Shown here: positions 17,156 through 25,062 of the stretch, piece after piece | Numbering within the stretch: position 1 is the first letter of the stretch | Layout of the letters: each line of letters begins with the position of its first letter | Origin: CAZCJU01 sp964498965 | GTDB taxonomy: Bacteria > Bacillota > Clostridia > Oscillospirales > CAG-272 | Assembly (NCBI GenBank): GCA_964498965.1 | Contig: CAZCJU010000006.1 | Location: 1 to 44,649 of the forward strand | Direction of reading: 5' to 3' | DNA: 44,649 nt | Position numbers and translations under genes: made by a program | The notes under the pieces: generated by a model | The model's database searches: none | What the model was told of the DNA's origin: nothing | What the model saw: the letters and a program-made list of their open reading frames with translations, nothing else

Positions 17156-17957
17156 CGTATACAAATGCCCCATATGCTCACAGCCGCTGAAATGCGAGGA
17201 AAAACGCCTTGTTTGCGATAACGGTCACAGCTTCGATTCGGCACATAGCGGATACATAAATTTGCTTGTCGGAGGCGGTAATCACGGCGACGATGCCGTT
17301 ATGATGTCGGCAAGAGAAAGATTTTTGTCGCTCGGATATTACGAAAAGCTGGCAGAGCTTGTTTTCGATAAGCTTTGCCGATATGCGTGCGGCTCACGCA
17401 TACTCGATGCGGGTTGCGGCGAAGGGTATTATACCGCACATTTCTTAAATGTTGCCGACAGTGATGTTTACGGAATCGATATTTCAAAGCTCGGAGCGAA
17501 AAAGAGTGCAAGCGGCGTTAAAGCGGCAACCGGCGAGAGGAACAAAATTTGTGTCGGAAGCGTTTATAAAATGCCGTATTGCGGCAAAAGCTTCGATTGC
17601 ATAGTCAATATTTTCTCTCCCGTTGCATGCGAGGAATATCTGCGTGTGCTGAAGGATAGCGGATATGCGGTGATAGCTTATCCGAAAAGCGAGCATTTGT
17701 ATGAAATGAAAGAGATTTTGTACGATGAACCGTATAAAAAAACAGAATCCGTCATGAAACTTGACGGATTCGATATAGTCGAAAGAGATGAGCTGAAATA
17801 TAAATTCACACTTGAAAATAACGAGGCGATAATGAATCTGTTCGCAATGACACCGTATTATTATACCTCGTCAAAGCAAGGCACAAAAAGACTTGCCGAA
17901 ACCGATTCGCTGTCGTTGACCGCCTCGTTCGGCGTTGACGTGTACCGAAAATTATAA
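17133..17957 (+). CDS. RlmA-family 23S rRNA (guanine-N1-)methyltransferase
   Basis: A 274-residue SAM-dependent methyltransferase. Seen: an N-terminal zinc motif CPIC...C...GH (YKCPICSQPL, then LVCDNGHSFD), the segment SGYINLLVGG, GDDAVMMSARERFLSLGYY, the SAM loop LDAGCGEGYYT, and an acceptor-site region MTPYYY as in RlmA proteins that methylate G745 or G748 of 23S rRNA. Some members confer resistance to tylosin or mycinamicin; this cannot be told here. The start is uncertain: TTG at 17133 is preceded by GGTGAT, while GTG at 17124 adds three residues and has no site. The gene overlaps the lipoprotein gene before it and overlaps the tail of aroQ by 6 bases. Confidence 0.88.
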   Translation: MKLQRNIDVYKCPICSQPLKCEEKRLVCDNGHSFDSAHSGYINLLVGGGNHGDDAVMMSARERFLSLGYYEKLAELVFDKLCRYACGSRILDAGCGEGYYTAHFLNVADSDVYGIDISKLGAKKSASGVKAATGERNKICVGSVYKMPYCGKSFDCIVNIFSPVACEEYLRVLKDSGYAVIAYPKSEHLYEMKEILYDEPYKKTESVMKLDGFDIVERDELKYKFTLENNEAIMNLFAMTPYYYTSSKQGTKRLAETDSLSLTASFGVDVYRKL

Positions 17958-18380
17958 GTTTATAAGGTATTCGATAGCCATTTTATAGCCCTCAAAGCCG
18001 TATCCTGAGTACGTTTTAAGACACGCCTTCCGTATGTATGATATCTGCCGGAAGTCCTCTCGAGCCGATACATCGGAAATATGTACCTCGACCGTCGGTA
18101 CTCCAACCGATTTTACCGCATCGAGCAAGGCAATGCTTGTGTGCGTGTATGCGGCGGGATTGATGACGATACCGTCGTATTTGCCGTATGCCTGCTGTAT
18201 CGCATCGACGATAGCTCCCTCGTGATTCGATTGAAATAGATTTACCGTGACGTTGTATTCGTCACCGTATTTTTTAATATAACCGCATAGTTCGGCGTAT
18301 GTCTGCCTGCCGTATATATCAGGCTCGCGTATGCCGAGCATATTTATGTTCGGGCCGTTAATAACGAGTATTTTTTTCAT
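17952..18380 (-). CDS. aroQ: 3-dehydroquinate dehydratase, type II
   Basis: Third step of the shikimate pathway: dehydration of 3-dehydroquinate to 3-dehydroshikimate by a small dodecameric enzyme. The 142 residues match the type II length. Seen: NGPNINMLGIREPDIYG with the catalytic Arg/Tyr region, QSNHEGAIVDAI, INPAAYTHTSIALLDA and the substrate loop VEVHISDVSARE. It is the last gene of the aro operon and overlaps the end of the aroE-aroK fusion gene by 23 bases. Its end overlaps the end of the convergent methyltransferase gene; no terminator is visible between the two. Confidence 0.95.
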   Translation of the reverse strand: MKKILVINGPNINMLGIREPDIYGRQTYAELCGYIKKYGDEYNVTVNLFQSNHEGAIVDAIQQAYGKYDGIVINPAAYTHTSIALLDAVKSVGVPTVEVHISDVSAREDFRQISYIRKACLKTYSGYGFEGYKMAIEYLINL

Positions 18381-19599
18381 CTATCGCTCTCCTTAAAATA
18401 TTGAAATTCGTTTCGGCATCGTTTTCCGTATTGAGCTGTATGTCACTGCATGCTTCGTAAAACGCCTTGCGTTTTTCCCAAAGCAAGTGAATATCTTTGC
18501 GACTTTTCGATAACGGTCGATTCGACGTTGCAAGAGTGTCGAGATCTCTTAATAAATGTATAACATAACCGCATTTTCTTAAGTTGTGTCTGTTTTCCGG
18601 CAGTATGACGGCACCGCCGCCCGTCGATATTACTGTCCGACGGTGCATGGAGGCTTGTTTGATAATATCCGCTTCGAGTAGCCTGAAGTATTCTTCGCCG
18701 CAGGACTTTATTATATCGGAACAGCTTCTGCCGTGCTTCTTTTCAAGTTCCTCGTCCGTGTCGATAAAATCCATTTCGTAGTACTCCGCAAGCCGTTTTC
18801 CCTGCGTTGTTTTGCCGCAACCGGGCATACCGACGAGAACTATGTTCAGCATATCGTCAAGGCACGAGCGGTACGCTTTACGAGCAAGTGAGTCGTCAAG
18901 CTCGATACCCGTGAACAGCTCCGACGCACGTAGTCCCTGATATACGAGCATATGTAAGCCGCATATGCCGAATACTCCGCATTCTTCCGCATATTGTATG
19001 AAGCGTGTCCGAGGCGGATTGTAGGTCAGGTCTATAACGCCCTCGAGTCGGGGGAATAACGAAGCGTTTGTCGGACAGGTGTCGTCGTTCGGATAGGTTC
19101 CGAGCGGAGTGGTGTTTACCAAGATCTCGGCATCGGCGTGATTGTTAAGTGTTTGATAATTGTTTTCGCCGCTGCGGCTTATCGTGATAAGCTCGCCCGC
19201 CCCGGCACGTCGCAGTGCGTATTTCACCGCAAGACTTGCACCGCCTGTGCCGAAAACGAGTACCTTTTTGTTTTTTATTCCGTGCGGAAGCTGCTCAAGC
19301 GTTTTGTAAAAGCCGTACCAGTCGGTGTTGTCGCCGTACAAAGTACCGTCGGCTCGCTTTACGACAGTGTTTACACAGCCGCACGCTTTCGCTTCCCGAG
19401 AAATAAGATCGCAGTACTTCATAGCCGCTATTTTGTAGGGAATGGTAACGTTTATTCCCTCAAAATTGCGTTTTGTGAAGAAATCGTCAAGCTCGCTTTC
19501 ATCAAGCTCGCAAAGCTCGTATTCGTAATCTCCGAAGCAGGCGTGTAAAGCGGGACTCTTGCTGTGCGAAAGCTTTTTCCCTATAAGACCGTACTTCAT
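18358..19599 (-). CDS. Bifunctional shikimate dehydrogenase / shikimate kinase (AroE-AroK fusion)
   Basis: A 413-residue fusion of two consecutive shikimate-pathway enzymes. Residues 1-~250 are AroE: KLSHSKSP (substrate Ser residues), NVTIPYK with the catalytic Lys, GDNTDWYGF with the catalytic Asp, the NADP loop GTGGASLAVKYAL and a C-terminal MLVYQG segment. Residues ~253-413 are AroK: Walker A GMPGCGKTT, DTDEELEK, STGGGAVI and the lid arginine in ATSNRPLSKSRKD. Both active sites look complete, so the protein should take 3-dehydroshikimate to shikimate 3-phosphate. The start overlaps the aroC stop (ATGA). The linker between the halves is very short (SCLDDMLNI). Confidence 0.95.
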   Translation of the reverse strand: MKYGLIGKKLSHSKSPALHACFGDYEYELCELDESELDDFFTKRNFEGINVTIPYKIAAMKYCDLISREAKACGCVNTVVKRADGTLYGDNTDWYGFYKTLEQLPHGIKNKKVLVFGTGGASLAVKYALRRAGAGELITISRSGENNYQTLNNHADAEILVNTTPLGTYPNDDTCPTNASLFPRLEGVIDLTYNPPRTRFIQYAEECGVFGICGLHMLVYQGLRASELFTGIELDDSLARKAYRSCLDDMLNIVLVGMPGCGKTTQGKRLAEYYEMDFIDTDEELEKKHGRSCSDIIKSCGEEYFRLLEADIIKQASMHRRTVISTGGGAVILPENRHNLRKCGYVIHLLRDLDTLATSNRPLSKSRKDIHLLWEKRKAFYEACSDIQLNTENDAETNFNILRRAIDEKNTRY

Positions 19600-20645
19600 A
19601 TGCTCTCCTCGGATATTATCGCATTATATATCGCCATACATGCTCCTGCCTCAACGCAAACGACACCCCTCGGTACTATGCACGGATCGTGTCTGCCCGT
19701 GACCTTGATTTTTTTGTTTTCAAGCGTTCGCAGATCTACGCTGTCCTGCTCTCTTGAGATAGACGGTGTCGGCTTGACGGCAACACGGAACAAAATGGTA
19801 TTTCCCGTCGATATTCCGCCTAAAATGCCGCCGCAATTGTTTGTTTTGGTGTAAATTTCTTTTCCGTTTGAATAATAGCCGTCGTTGTTTTCGCTTCCTC
19901 GCATACCGCAGGCAGCAAATCCGGAACCGAATTCTATACCCTTGACTGCGGGAATAGCGAAAATGTACGGCGATATCATACCCTCAAGTCCGTTGAAGTA
20001 ACAGTCGCCTATGCCGGGACGAACACCGTCGATACGGCACGAAATAATACCTCCGACGCTGTCATGCTCCGCACGTGCCTCTGCTATCGCATGCTTCATT
20101 TTTTCTCCGCACCCTTTCGAATAAACGGCGAAATGCTCGTCTTGGATCGTTCCGTTTTCTTGTGCCTCGTCGTAAATGCCGGCTATCATGTCAATTTTAG
20201 CCCGGACCGTTACTTTGTATTTTTCTTCAAGCAATTGCTTGAATACGGCACCCGCAAAACAGAAAGGTGCGGTCATTCTTCCCGAAAAACGTCCACCGCC
20301 CGTATTGTCATATGCATCGCCGTCCTTTAAATATGCGGCATAATCGGCGTGACCCGGTCGGGGTGTGTACTTTATGTTGTCATAATCGTCGGAATGCCTG
20401 TTTTTATTTAACGTATAGGCTTCGAGTATGTCGCCGTTTGTTATTCCGTTATCCAAGCCGGATATCACGGTAAAGGTATCGGATTCGCAACGTGAGGTGG
20501 AATTTTCGTCTACGGGCTTGCGACGCAGAAGAAATTTATTCACCTTTTCGTTATCTATCCGAAAGCCCTCGGGCAGACCGTGTATTTTTACGCCTATCTT
20601 TTCGTCGTGAGATCTACCGTATATTTCTATCCTACAGCAGCTCAT
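19596..20645 (-). CDS. aroC: Chorismate synthase
   Basis: Last common step of the pathway: trans-elimination of phosphate from 5-enolpyruvylshikimate 3-phosphate to chorismate, using reduced FMN. The 349 residues are short for the family (360-390). Seen: N-terminal GRSHDEKIGV (family GESHG), the second catalytic His in TPRPGHADYA, TGGGRFSGRMTA, GMRGSENNDGYY, NNCGGILGGISTGN and KPTPSI. The start at 20645 is chosen because GGAGG lies just upstream and the N-terminus then fits the family; a longer frame to 20711 runs into aroA. It overlaps the aroA end by 14 bases and the aroE-aroK start by 4. Confidence 0.93.
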   Translation of the reverse strand: MSCCRIEIYGRSHDEKIGVKIHGLPEGFRIDNEKVNKFLLRRKPVDENSTSRCESDTFTVISGLDNGITNGDILEAYTLNKNRHSDDYDNIKYTPRPGHADYAAYLKDGDAYDNTGGGRFSGRMTAPFCFAGAVFKQLLEEKYKVTVRAKIDMIAGIYDEAQENGTIQDEHFAVYSKGCGEKMKHAIAEARAEHDSVGGIISCRIDGVRPGIGDCYFNGLEGMISPYIFAIPAVKGIEFGSGFAACGMRGSENNDGYYSNGKEIYTKTNNCGGILGGISTGNTILFRVAVKPTPSISREQDSVDLRTLENKKIKVTGRHDPCIVPRGVVCVEAGACMAIYNAIISEESI

Positions 20646-21858
20646 AATTTCCTCCGAGTTTTTTATATTCGTCCCAAAAAGTCGGATATGATTTGTTGAC
20701 AGCCTCTGCACCGTCGAGAATTATCGCATTTTTCGAATGCCGAGCCAAGATTGCACAAGCCATCGCTATTCGGTGGTCGTTATGCGAATTTACATATCCG
20801 CCTTCAAGCAGTTTTTTGCCGCTTATGATAAAACCGTCATCGGTGAGCGTTGCGTCCGCACCGACTCCGCAAAGCATTTCGTATACGCTTTTCAGTCTAT
20901 CGCTTTCTTTGAGCTTCAATCGTTCACCGCCCTTGATGACGCTTGTCCCGCTTGCACAGGCACAAACGGCGGCAAGCGGCATGACAAGGTCGGGAATATC
21001 ACCTACGTTTATTTCCTTGCCGAAAAGTCGGGAGGTGTCGAAGCATAAGCCGCTTGATCTTTTCGCTCCGAGCGATAACAGTATGTCGGCAAAAGCACGG
21101 TCACCCTGAGCGGAACTTTCGCTAAGACCCATAACCTCTACACCGAGCGATAACCAAAATGCGGCGTTTGACCAGTCGCCCTCAATTGAATATTCACTCG
21201 GGGAAATGTATTTTTCGCTCGGAGCTACGGTAAACGTACCGCCGTCACACTCGACATTTACTCCGAACTCGGACATGATTTTCAATGTAAGCTCGACATA
21301 AGGTCTTGATTGAAGCGGCGATGTCAGCGATATACGACCGCCGCCGCATATAGGTAATGCGAGCAACAGCCCCGTTAAAAATTGCGAGCTTTTATCGCCT
21401 CCGACGGCAAATTCGCCGCCGTGCATTTTGCCGTTGAGAATGAGCGGCAGACTGCTTGTCATGACGTTTATTCCGTGTGAGGACAGATTTTCGGTCAGAT
21501 CACCGATAGGACGCTGCCCGAGTCGCCCCTTGCCGACAAATTCCGCTTCGCAACCCGCCGCACAGGCAACGGGAAGCATGAACCGGAGTGTCGAACCGCT
21601 TTCTCCGCAGTCGAAGCTCCCTCTTGACGAGAACGGACGAGGTGTTATTCTCAATTCCTCTTTGTAGTATTCGAATTCGGTCCCCAATGCTTTAAGACAA
21701 CGTATCGTTGCCTCGATGTCCTCGCACAACGTGCTTATATGCATATGCGTTTCGCTTTCGCATAATGCGGCACAGATCAAGGCTCTGTGTGCGTGTGATT
21801 TTGATGACGGAGCCTTGACAGAGCCTTTGAGCCTTGACGGCTTAAGTAACAGCTTCAC
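20632..21858 (-). CDS. aroA: 3-phosphoshikimate 1-carboxyvinyltransferase (EPSP synthase)
   Basis: Transfers enolpyruvate from PEP to shikimate 3-phosphate; the target of glyphosate. The 408 residues match the family. Seen: GSVKAPSSKSHAHRALI with the catalytic Lys, SGSTLRFMLPVA, the segment GGDKSSQFLTGLLLA, DWSNAAFWL and LKESDRLKS with the C-terminal DDGF and NSHNDHRIAMA motifs. The start is a GTG at 21858; the upstream AAAGGTAGAG serves as ribosome-binding site at a rather long distance. The 46-base gap after aroB is the largest within the operon. Its end overlaps aroC. Confidence 0.95.
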   Translation of the reverse strand: MKLLLKPSRLKGSVKAPSSKSHAHRALICAALCESETHMHISTLCEDIEATIRCLKALGTEFEYYKEELRITPRPFSSRGSFDCGESGSTLRFMLPVACAAGCEAEFVGKGRLGQRPIGDLTENLSSHGINVMTSSLPLILNGKMHGGEFAVGGDKSSQFLTGLLLALPICGGGRISLTSPLQSRPYVELTLKIMSEFGVNVECDGGTFTVAPSEKYISPSEYSIEGDWSNAAFWLSLGVEVMGLSESSAQGDRAFADILLSLGAKRSSGLCFDTSRLFGKEINVGDIPDLVMPLAAVCACASGTSVIKGGERLKLKESDRLKSVYEMLCGVGADATLTDDGFIISGKKLLEGGYVNSHNDHRIAMACAILARHSKNAIILDGAEAVNKSYPTFWDEYKKLGGNYELL

Positions 21859-21904
21859 GTTAAATCTCTACCTTTACTTGAAATCCGACATATGTTGCGG
21901 AGCT

Positions 21905-22927
21905 TTATTCCATACCAGATCCGATGAAATTTTCGATATCGTTAAAATGAATTTTTTCGATCCCGCACTTTCCGATATCGTTTATTACGACGAACGATAT
22001 GTGATTGCCGTGTGCCTTTTTGTCGGATTTTATTTTTTTCGACAAATCCTCGGCGGTAAAATCAAATGAAACGGATAATCCGTACTCTGTAAGCAAATGC
22101 CGAACACGTTTAAAAGCTTCGAGAGTGCAGAAACCGTAGCTGTAGGACGCTTTCGCTATAACACCGATACCGGCGGCAACGGCTATGCCGTGCGGAACCG
22201 AGTAGCCCGAGCAGGCTTCGATCGCATGACCGACGGTATGCCCGAGATTCAGCAAGCGTCGATTTCCGTTTTCGAATTCGTCCTCGCTTACACATTTGTT
22301 TTTTGCCTGTACACATTCGTATACAAGTTGTTCTCTGTCGCAGTTAAGCTCCGTGCCGTACAAAATTCTGTATTTCACCGCTTCGGCCATTCCGCAGGTG
22401 TAGGTTTCCTCGGAAAGCGTGTCAAGTACCCGTACGTCGCATATAACGCCGTTCGGCTGCCTGATCACTCCCGCAAGATTTTTGCCGGATGGCAGATCTA
22501 TTGCCGATTTTCCTCCCACCGACGAGTCTATCATTGCAAGAAGCGTAGTGGCTATGTTGTAAAATGCGATACCGCGCATATACAATGCTGCGGCAAGTGC
22601 GGCTATGTCGCCGACCACGCCACCGCCCAATGCGATGATCGCACTTGAACGGTCAAGACCGCATTTTGCGGAATATTCGAGTATTTCAAACAATGTGGCT
22701 ATGTTTTTGCTTGCTTCACCGTGCTTAAAAACAAATTTATAAACGGTGCATAGCTTTTCGAGTGACGCTTGCGTGCGTTGACCGTACAGATCGTCAACTG
22801 TATCGTCCGTGACGATAAGCACTTTTTGCTCGCGTTTCAGCGGCAACAGTGTGTCGAGAGCGTCAAGCAGACCGTCGCCTATGTATACATTATATTTGTT
22901 GCCGGTTGTGATTTCGACTTTTTTCAT
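21905..22927 (-). CDS. aroB: 3-dehydroquinate synthase
   Basis: Second shikimate step: NAD- and metal-dependent cyclisation of DAHP to 3-dehydroquinate. The 340 residues match the family. Seen: ALGGGVVGDIAALAAALYMRG, TTLLAMIDSSVGGKSAID, the metal-ligand region LLNLGHTVGHAIE and VPHGIAVAAG. The ATG overlaps the tyrA stop by 4 bases, which indicates translational coupling. Confidence 0.96.
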   Translation of the reverse strand: MKKVEITTGNKYNVYIGDGLLDALDTLLPLKREQKVLIVTDDTVDDLYGQRTQASLEKLCTVYKFVFKHGEASKNIATLFEILEYSAKCGLDRSSAIIALGGGVVGDIAALAAALYMRGIAFYNIATTLLAMIDSSVGGKSAIDLPSGKNLAGVIRQPNGVICDVRVLDTLSEETYTCGMAEAVKYRILYGTELNCDREQLVYECVQAKNKCVSEDEFENGNRRLLNLGHTVGHAIEACSGYSVPHGIAVAAGIGVIAKASYSYGFCTLEAFKRVRHLLTEYGLSVSFDFTAEDLSKKIKSDKKAHGNHISFVVINDIGKCGIEKIHFNDIENFIGSGME

Positions 22928-23766
22928 TGCTTTTTCTCCGCACAGATCTTGCTTTCCGTTCCCTCCGTCAACAACTCGTTCAGCTTATCTCTGTCACCGG
23001 ATTTGATGGCGTCGCTGTATTTTCGCAGATTTTCCGCAAGCAGATCGATCTCGTATACGAGATTCTCACCGTTTTCAAGGAAAAGGTCACACCACATAGG
23101 TACATTCAACTGTGCCACGCGTGTCATATCCTTGTAGCTTCCCGCAGAATAACCTCTGTGCGTTTGTGCCTGCGGACTTTTGATATATGCGTTTGAAACT
23201 ATATGTGCAAGCTGAGAGGTGTATGCTATTTGTTTATCGTGATATTCCGGGGTGGTGAATACCGTATTCGAGAAGCCTGCCGATAAGAACAGCTGTTTCA
23301 ATCGTTCCGTTTGCTCAAGTGTGTTGATTTGACCGTCGGAACAGAAAAGTATCGTTGCCCCCCTGAACAGCGAGGCTCTCGAATGTGCGAAGCCGGCATA
23401 TTGCGTTCCCGCCATGGGGTGAGTTCCTATGAAAGTGAAGCCGTATTTGCGTGAAAGCGGAAAAAGCTCGGAGCAAACATAGCTCTTTGTTCCGCAGGTG
23501 TCGCATACTATAGTGTTTTTGCCGATGTGTTCGGCGTACTTTTTTACATACGATACAGTTCCTCTCGAATAAATGCACAGTATCAGATAATCAAGCTCGG
23601 GCATAACGGCTTCGGTAAGCTCTCCGTTAAGCACACCGTTTAATTGAGCGGCAAGCATAGCACCAGCATCCTTGTCGTAGCCGTAGATCTCCGCATTGAT
23701 GCTTTCCTTAAAAGCACGTGCGAGAGAACCGCCTATAAGCCCCAAACCGACGATTCCTATTTTCAT
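22924..23766 (-). CDS. tyrA: Prephenate dehydrogenase
   Basis: NAD(P)-dependent oxidative decarboxylation of prephenate to 4-hydroxyphenylpyruvate, the tyrosine branch. The 280 residues form the short, monofunctional type: N-terminal Rossmann loop GLGLIGGSLARAF, FIGTHPMAGTQYAG with the catalytic His, and a helical C-terminal part with AYTSQLAHIVSNA and YSAGSYKDMTR. No chorismate mutase or ACT domain is present, so feedback control by tyrosine probably acts elsewhere, for instance at AroF or the leader. It sits inside the shikimate operon between aroF and aroB with 4-base overlaps on both sides. Confidence 0.94.
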   Translation of the reverse strand: MKIGIVGLGLIGGSLARAFKESINAEIYGYDKDAGAMLAAQLNGVLNGELTEAVMPELDYLILCIYSRGTVSYVKKYAEHIGKNTIVCDTCGTKSYVCSELFPLSRKYGFTFIGTHPMAGTQYAGFAHSRASLFRGATILFCSDGQINTLEQTERLKQLFLSAGFSNTVFTTPEYHDKQIAYTSQLAHIVSNAYIKSPQAQTHRGYSAGSYKDMTRVAQLNVPMWCDLFLENGENLVYEIDLLAENLRKYSDAIKSGDRDKLNELLTEGTESKICAEKKQ

Positions 23767-24761
23767 AAACAGCTCCTTATATTACGTACCTTTTCCGCGA
23801 TTTTTGCAAATTGTTCGCTCGTTACCGCTTGCGGACCGTCGCAAAGTGCGTGTTCGGGGTCGTCATGAACTTCGATCATGATCCCGTCGACTCCCGCCGC
23901 CGCAGATGCCGCCGCCATGGGTTCGACAAGACGTGCGATTCCGGAAGCGTGGCTCGGATCGGCTATTACGGGAAGATGCGAAAGCTCCTTCAACATTGGA
24001 ATTGCCGAAATGTCGAATGTGTTCCTCGTGTATTGCTCAAATGTCCGTATTCCCCTCTCACAGAGAATGATGTTTTCATTGCCACCTGCCATGATGTATT
24101 CGGCACTCATTAACAGCTCCTGCATGGTGTTTGCAAGACCTCTTTTGAGTAAAACGGGTTTTTTGCTGTGTCCCAATTCTTTTAACAGCTCGTAGTTTTG
24201 CATATTTCTCGCACCGACCTGAATAATATCAACATCGGCAAAAAGATCTATCGTCGATATGTCCATGATCTCCGTGACTATCGGTATATTTACCTGCTTT
24301 TTGGCTTCTGCCAAAAGGCGAAGTCCCTCGCCTCGCAAGCCCTGAAAAGCGTACGGGGAGGTGCGGGGCTTGAATGCACCGCCTCTGAGAATTCCCGCAC
24401 CGGCTGCCTTTACTTCTTTTGCAACGGTGATTATCTGTTCCTCGCTTTCGACCGAGCAGGGACCTGCGATAAGAAGAAAATTACCGCCGCCGATTTTTAC
24501 GCCGTTTATATCTATAACCGTGTCGTCGGGGTGAAATTTGCGATTTGCGTTTTTGTACGGCTCGGATACGCGTGTGACTTTTTTTACTATATCCAAGCTA
24601 CTGAGCAGATCGATGTCAACGTGGCTTGTGTCACCTACAAGGCCAAGTACGGTTTCGTATGCACCGAAGCTTTCATGCACGGCTATTCCTATCGAACTAA
24701 GCCATGCCTCAAGCTGATTTAATTGTGACCGAGATGCCTCATGCTTTACTATTACAATCAT
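23763..24761 (-). CDS. aroF: 3-deoxy-7-phosphoheptulonate (DAHP) synthase with N-terminal regulatory domain
   Basis: First committed step: condensation of PEP and erythrose 4-phosphate. The 332 residues fit the type I-beta enzyme with an N-terminal ferredoxin-like domain (~1-70, MIVIVKHEASRSQLNQLEAW), which in the Thermotoga enzyme mediates Tyr/Phe feedback inhibition. The barrel shows IAGPCSVESEEQI, GGAFKPRTSPYAFQGL, GARNMQNYELL, LLKRG, LCERGIRTFE and IADPSHASG. AAGAGGAAA precedes the ATG. It is the first gene of the aro operon, directly behind the Phe/Tyr attenuator, so flux control seems to work at both transcript and enzyme level (the latter inferred from the family). Confidence 0.95.
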   Translation of the reverse strand: MIVIVKHEASRSQLNQLEAWLSSIGIAVHESFGAYETVLGLVGDTSHVDIDLLSSLDIVKKVTRVSEPYKNANRKFHPDDTVIDINGVKIGGGNFLLIAGPCSVESEEQIITVAKEVKAAGAGILRGGAFKPRTSPYAFQGLRGEGLRLLAEAKKQVNIPIVTEIMDISTIDLFADVDIIQVGARNMQNYELLKELGHSKKPVLLKRGLANTMQELLMSAEYIMAGGNENIILCERGIRTFEQYTRNTFDISAIPMLKELSHLPVIADPSHASGIARLVEPMAAASAAAGVDGIMIEVHDDPEHALCDGPQAVTSEQFAKIAEKVRNIRSCL

Positions 24762-24822
24762 TTTTTCCTCTTTCTTTCGCTCGAGCGAGATGTTTTAGGC
24801 GGAGCAAGTCCTTATTAAATCG

Positions 24823-24852
24823 AAAAACCCCACGGTAAATTATACCGCAGGG
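24823..24852 (-). terminator. Attenuator terminator in the aro leader
   Basis: On the minus strand CCCTGCGGTA (24852-24843) and TACCGTGGGG (24837-24828) pair over 10 positions, two of them G-T, with a 5-base loop, followed directly by TTTTT (24827-24823). It lies 62 bases before the aroF start and inside the leader transcript, so it would stop transcription before the operon. Confidence 0.88.
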
Positions 24853-24943
24853 TGTATACACATAATTCCGTGTTTATCGCAGCATAATTAAACCTTATCC
24901 TTTTGTGAAGATAAAGTAAAAATAATATTCTGCGAAAAATACG
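24831..24943 (-). promoter_or_regulatory. Attenuator alternative stems (1:2 and antiterminator 2:3)
   Basis: Segment 1, CGTATTTTTCGCAG (24943-24930, inside the leader peptide codons), pairs with segment 2, CTGCGATAAACACG (24882-24869), at 12 of 14 positions. The later part of segment 2, CACGGAATTAT (24872-24862), also pairs with ATAATT-TA-CCGTG (24843-24831) at 11 positions with a 2-base bulge; that pairing takes away the 3' arm of the terminator. The two stems share CACG and so exclude each other. This is the textbook layout of ribosome-mediated attenuation: stalling on segment 1 frees segment 2 to form the antiterminator. Confidence 0.82.
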
Positions 24944-24951
24944 TTTCTCAT
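24895..24951 (-). CDS. Phe/Tyr-rich leader peptide of the aro operon
   Basis: An 18-codon ORF on the minus strand encoding MRNVFFAEYYFYFIFTKG and ending in TAA. Eight of 18 residues are aromatic (five Phe, three Tyr), with no Trp. It begins about 24 bases after the predicted transcription start; AAAGG lies 12 bases upstream, a long but workable distance. The codons overlap segment 1 of the attenuator, so ribosome stalling at Phe or Tyr codons when charged tRNA is short would favour antitermination. The peptide itself needs no function. Confidence 0.85.
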   Translation of the reverse strand: MRNVFFAEYYFYFIFTKG

Positions 24952-24980
24952 TTTGACTTGTTGCCTTTCATTTTTTCTGT

Positions 24981-25009
24981 ATTGTATCACATATTTGATT
25001 AAAAATCAA
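24981..25009 (-). promoter_or_regulatory. Promoter of the aro operon
   Basis: Minus-strand -35 TTGATT (25009-25004), 17-base spacer ending in TGTGA, -10 TACAAT (24986-24981). The start would be near 24974. It begins only about 55 bases beyond the katA stop codon, with no clear terminator between. Confidence 0.78.
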
Positions 25010-25062
25010 TGTATAAAATGTAAAATGATATTCACAAATGAAAATTTATTCACTAAAACTCA

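Noticed and set aside
24762..25010. A T-box or trp-type riboswitch as the control element of the aro operon.
   Set aside because: No T-box sequence or specifier-loop layout was found, whereas a leader peptide with matching alternative stems explains the region fully.
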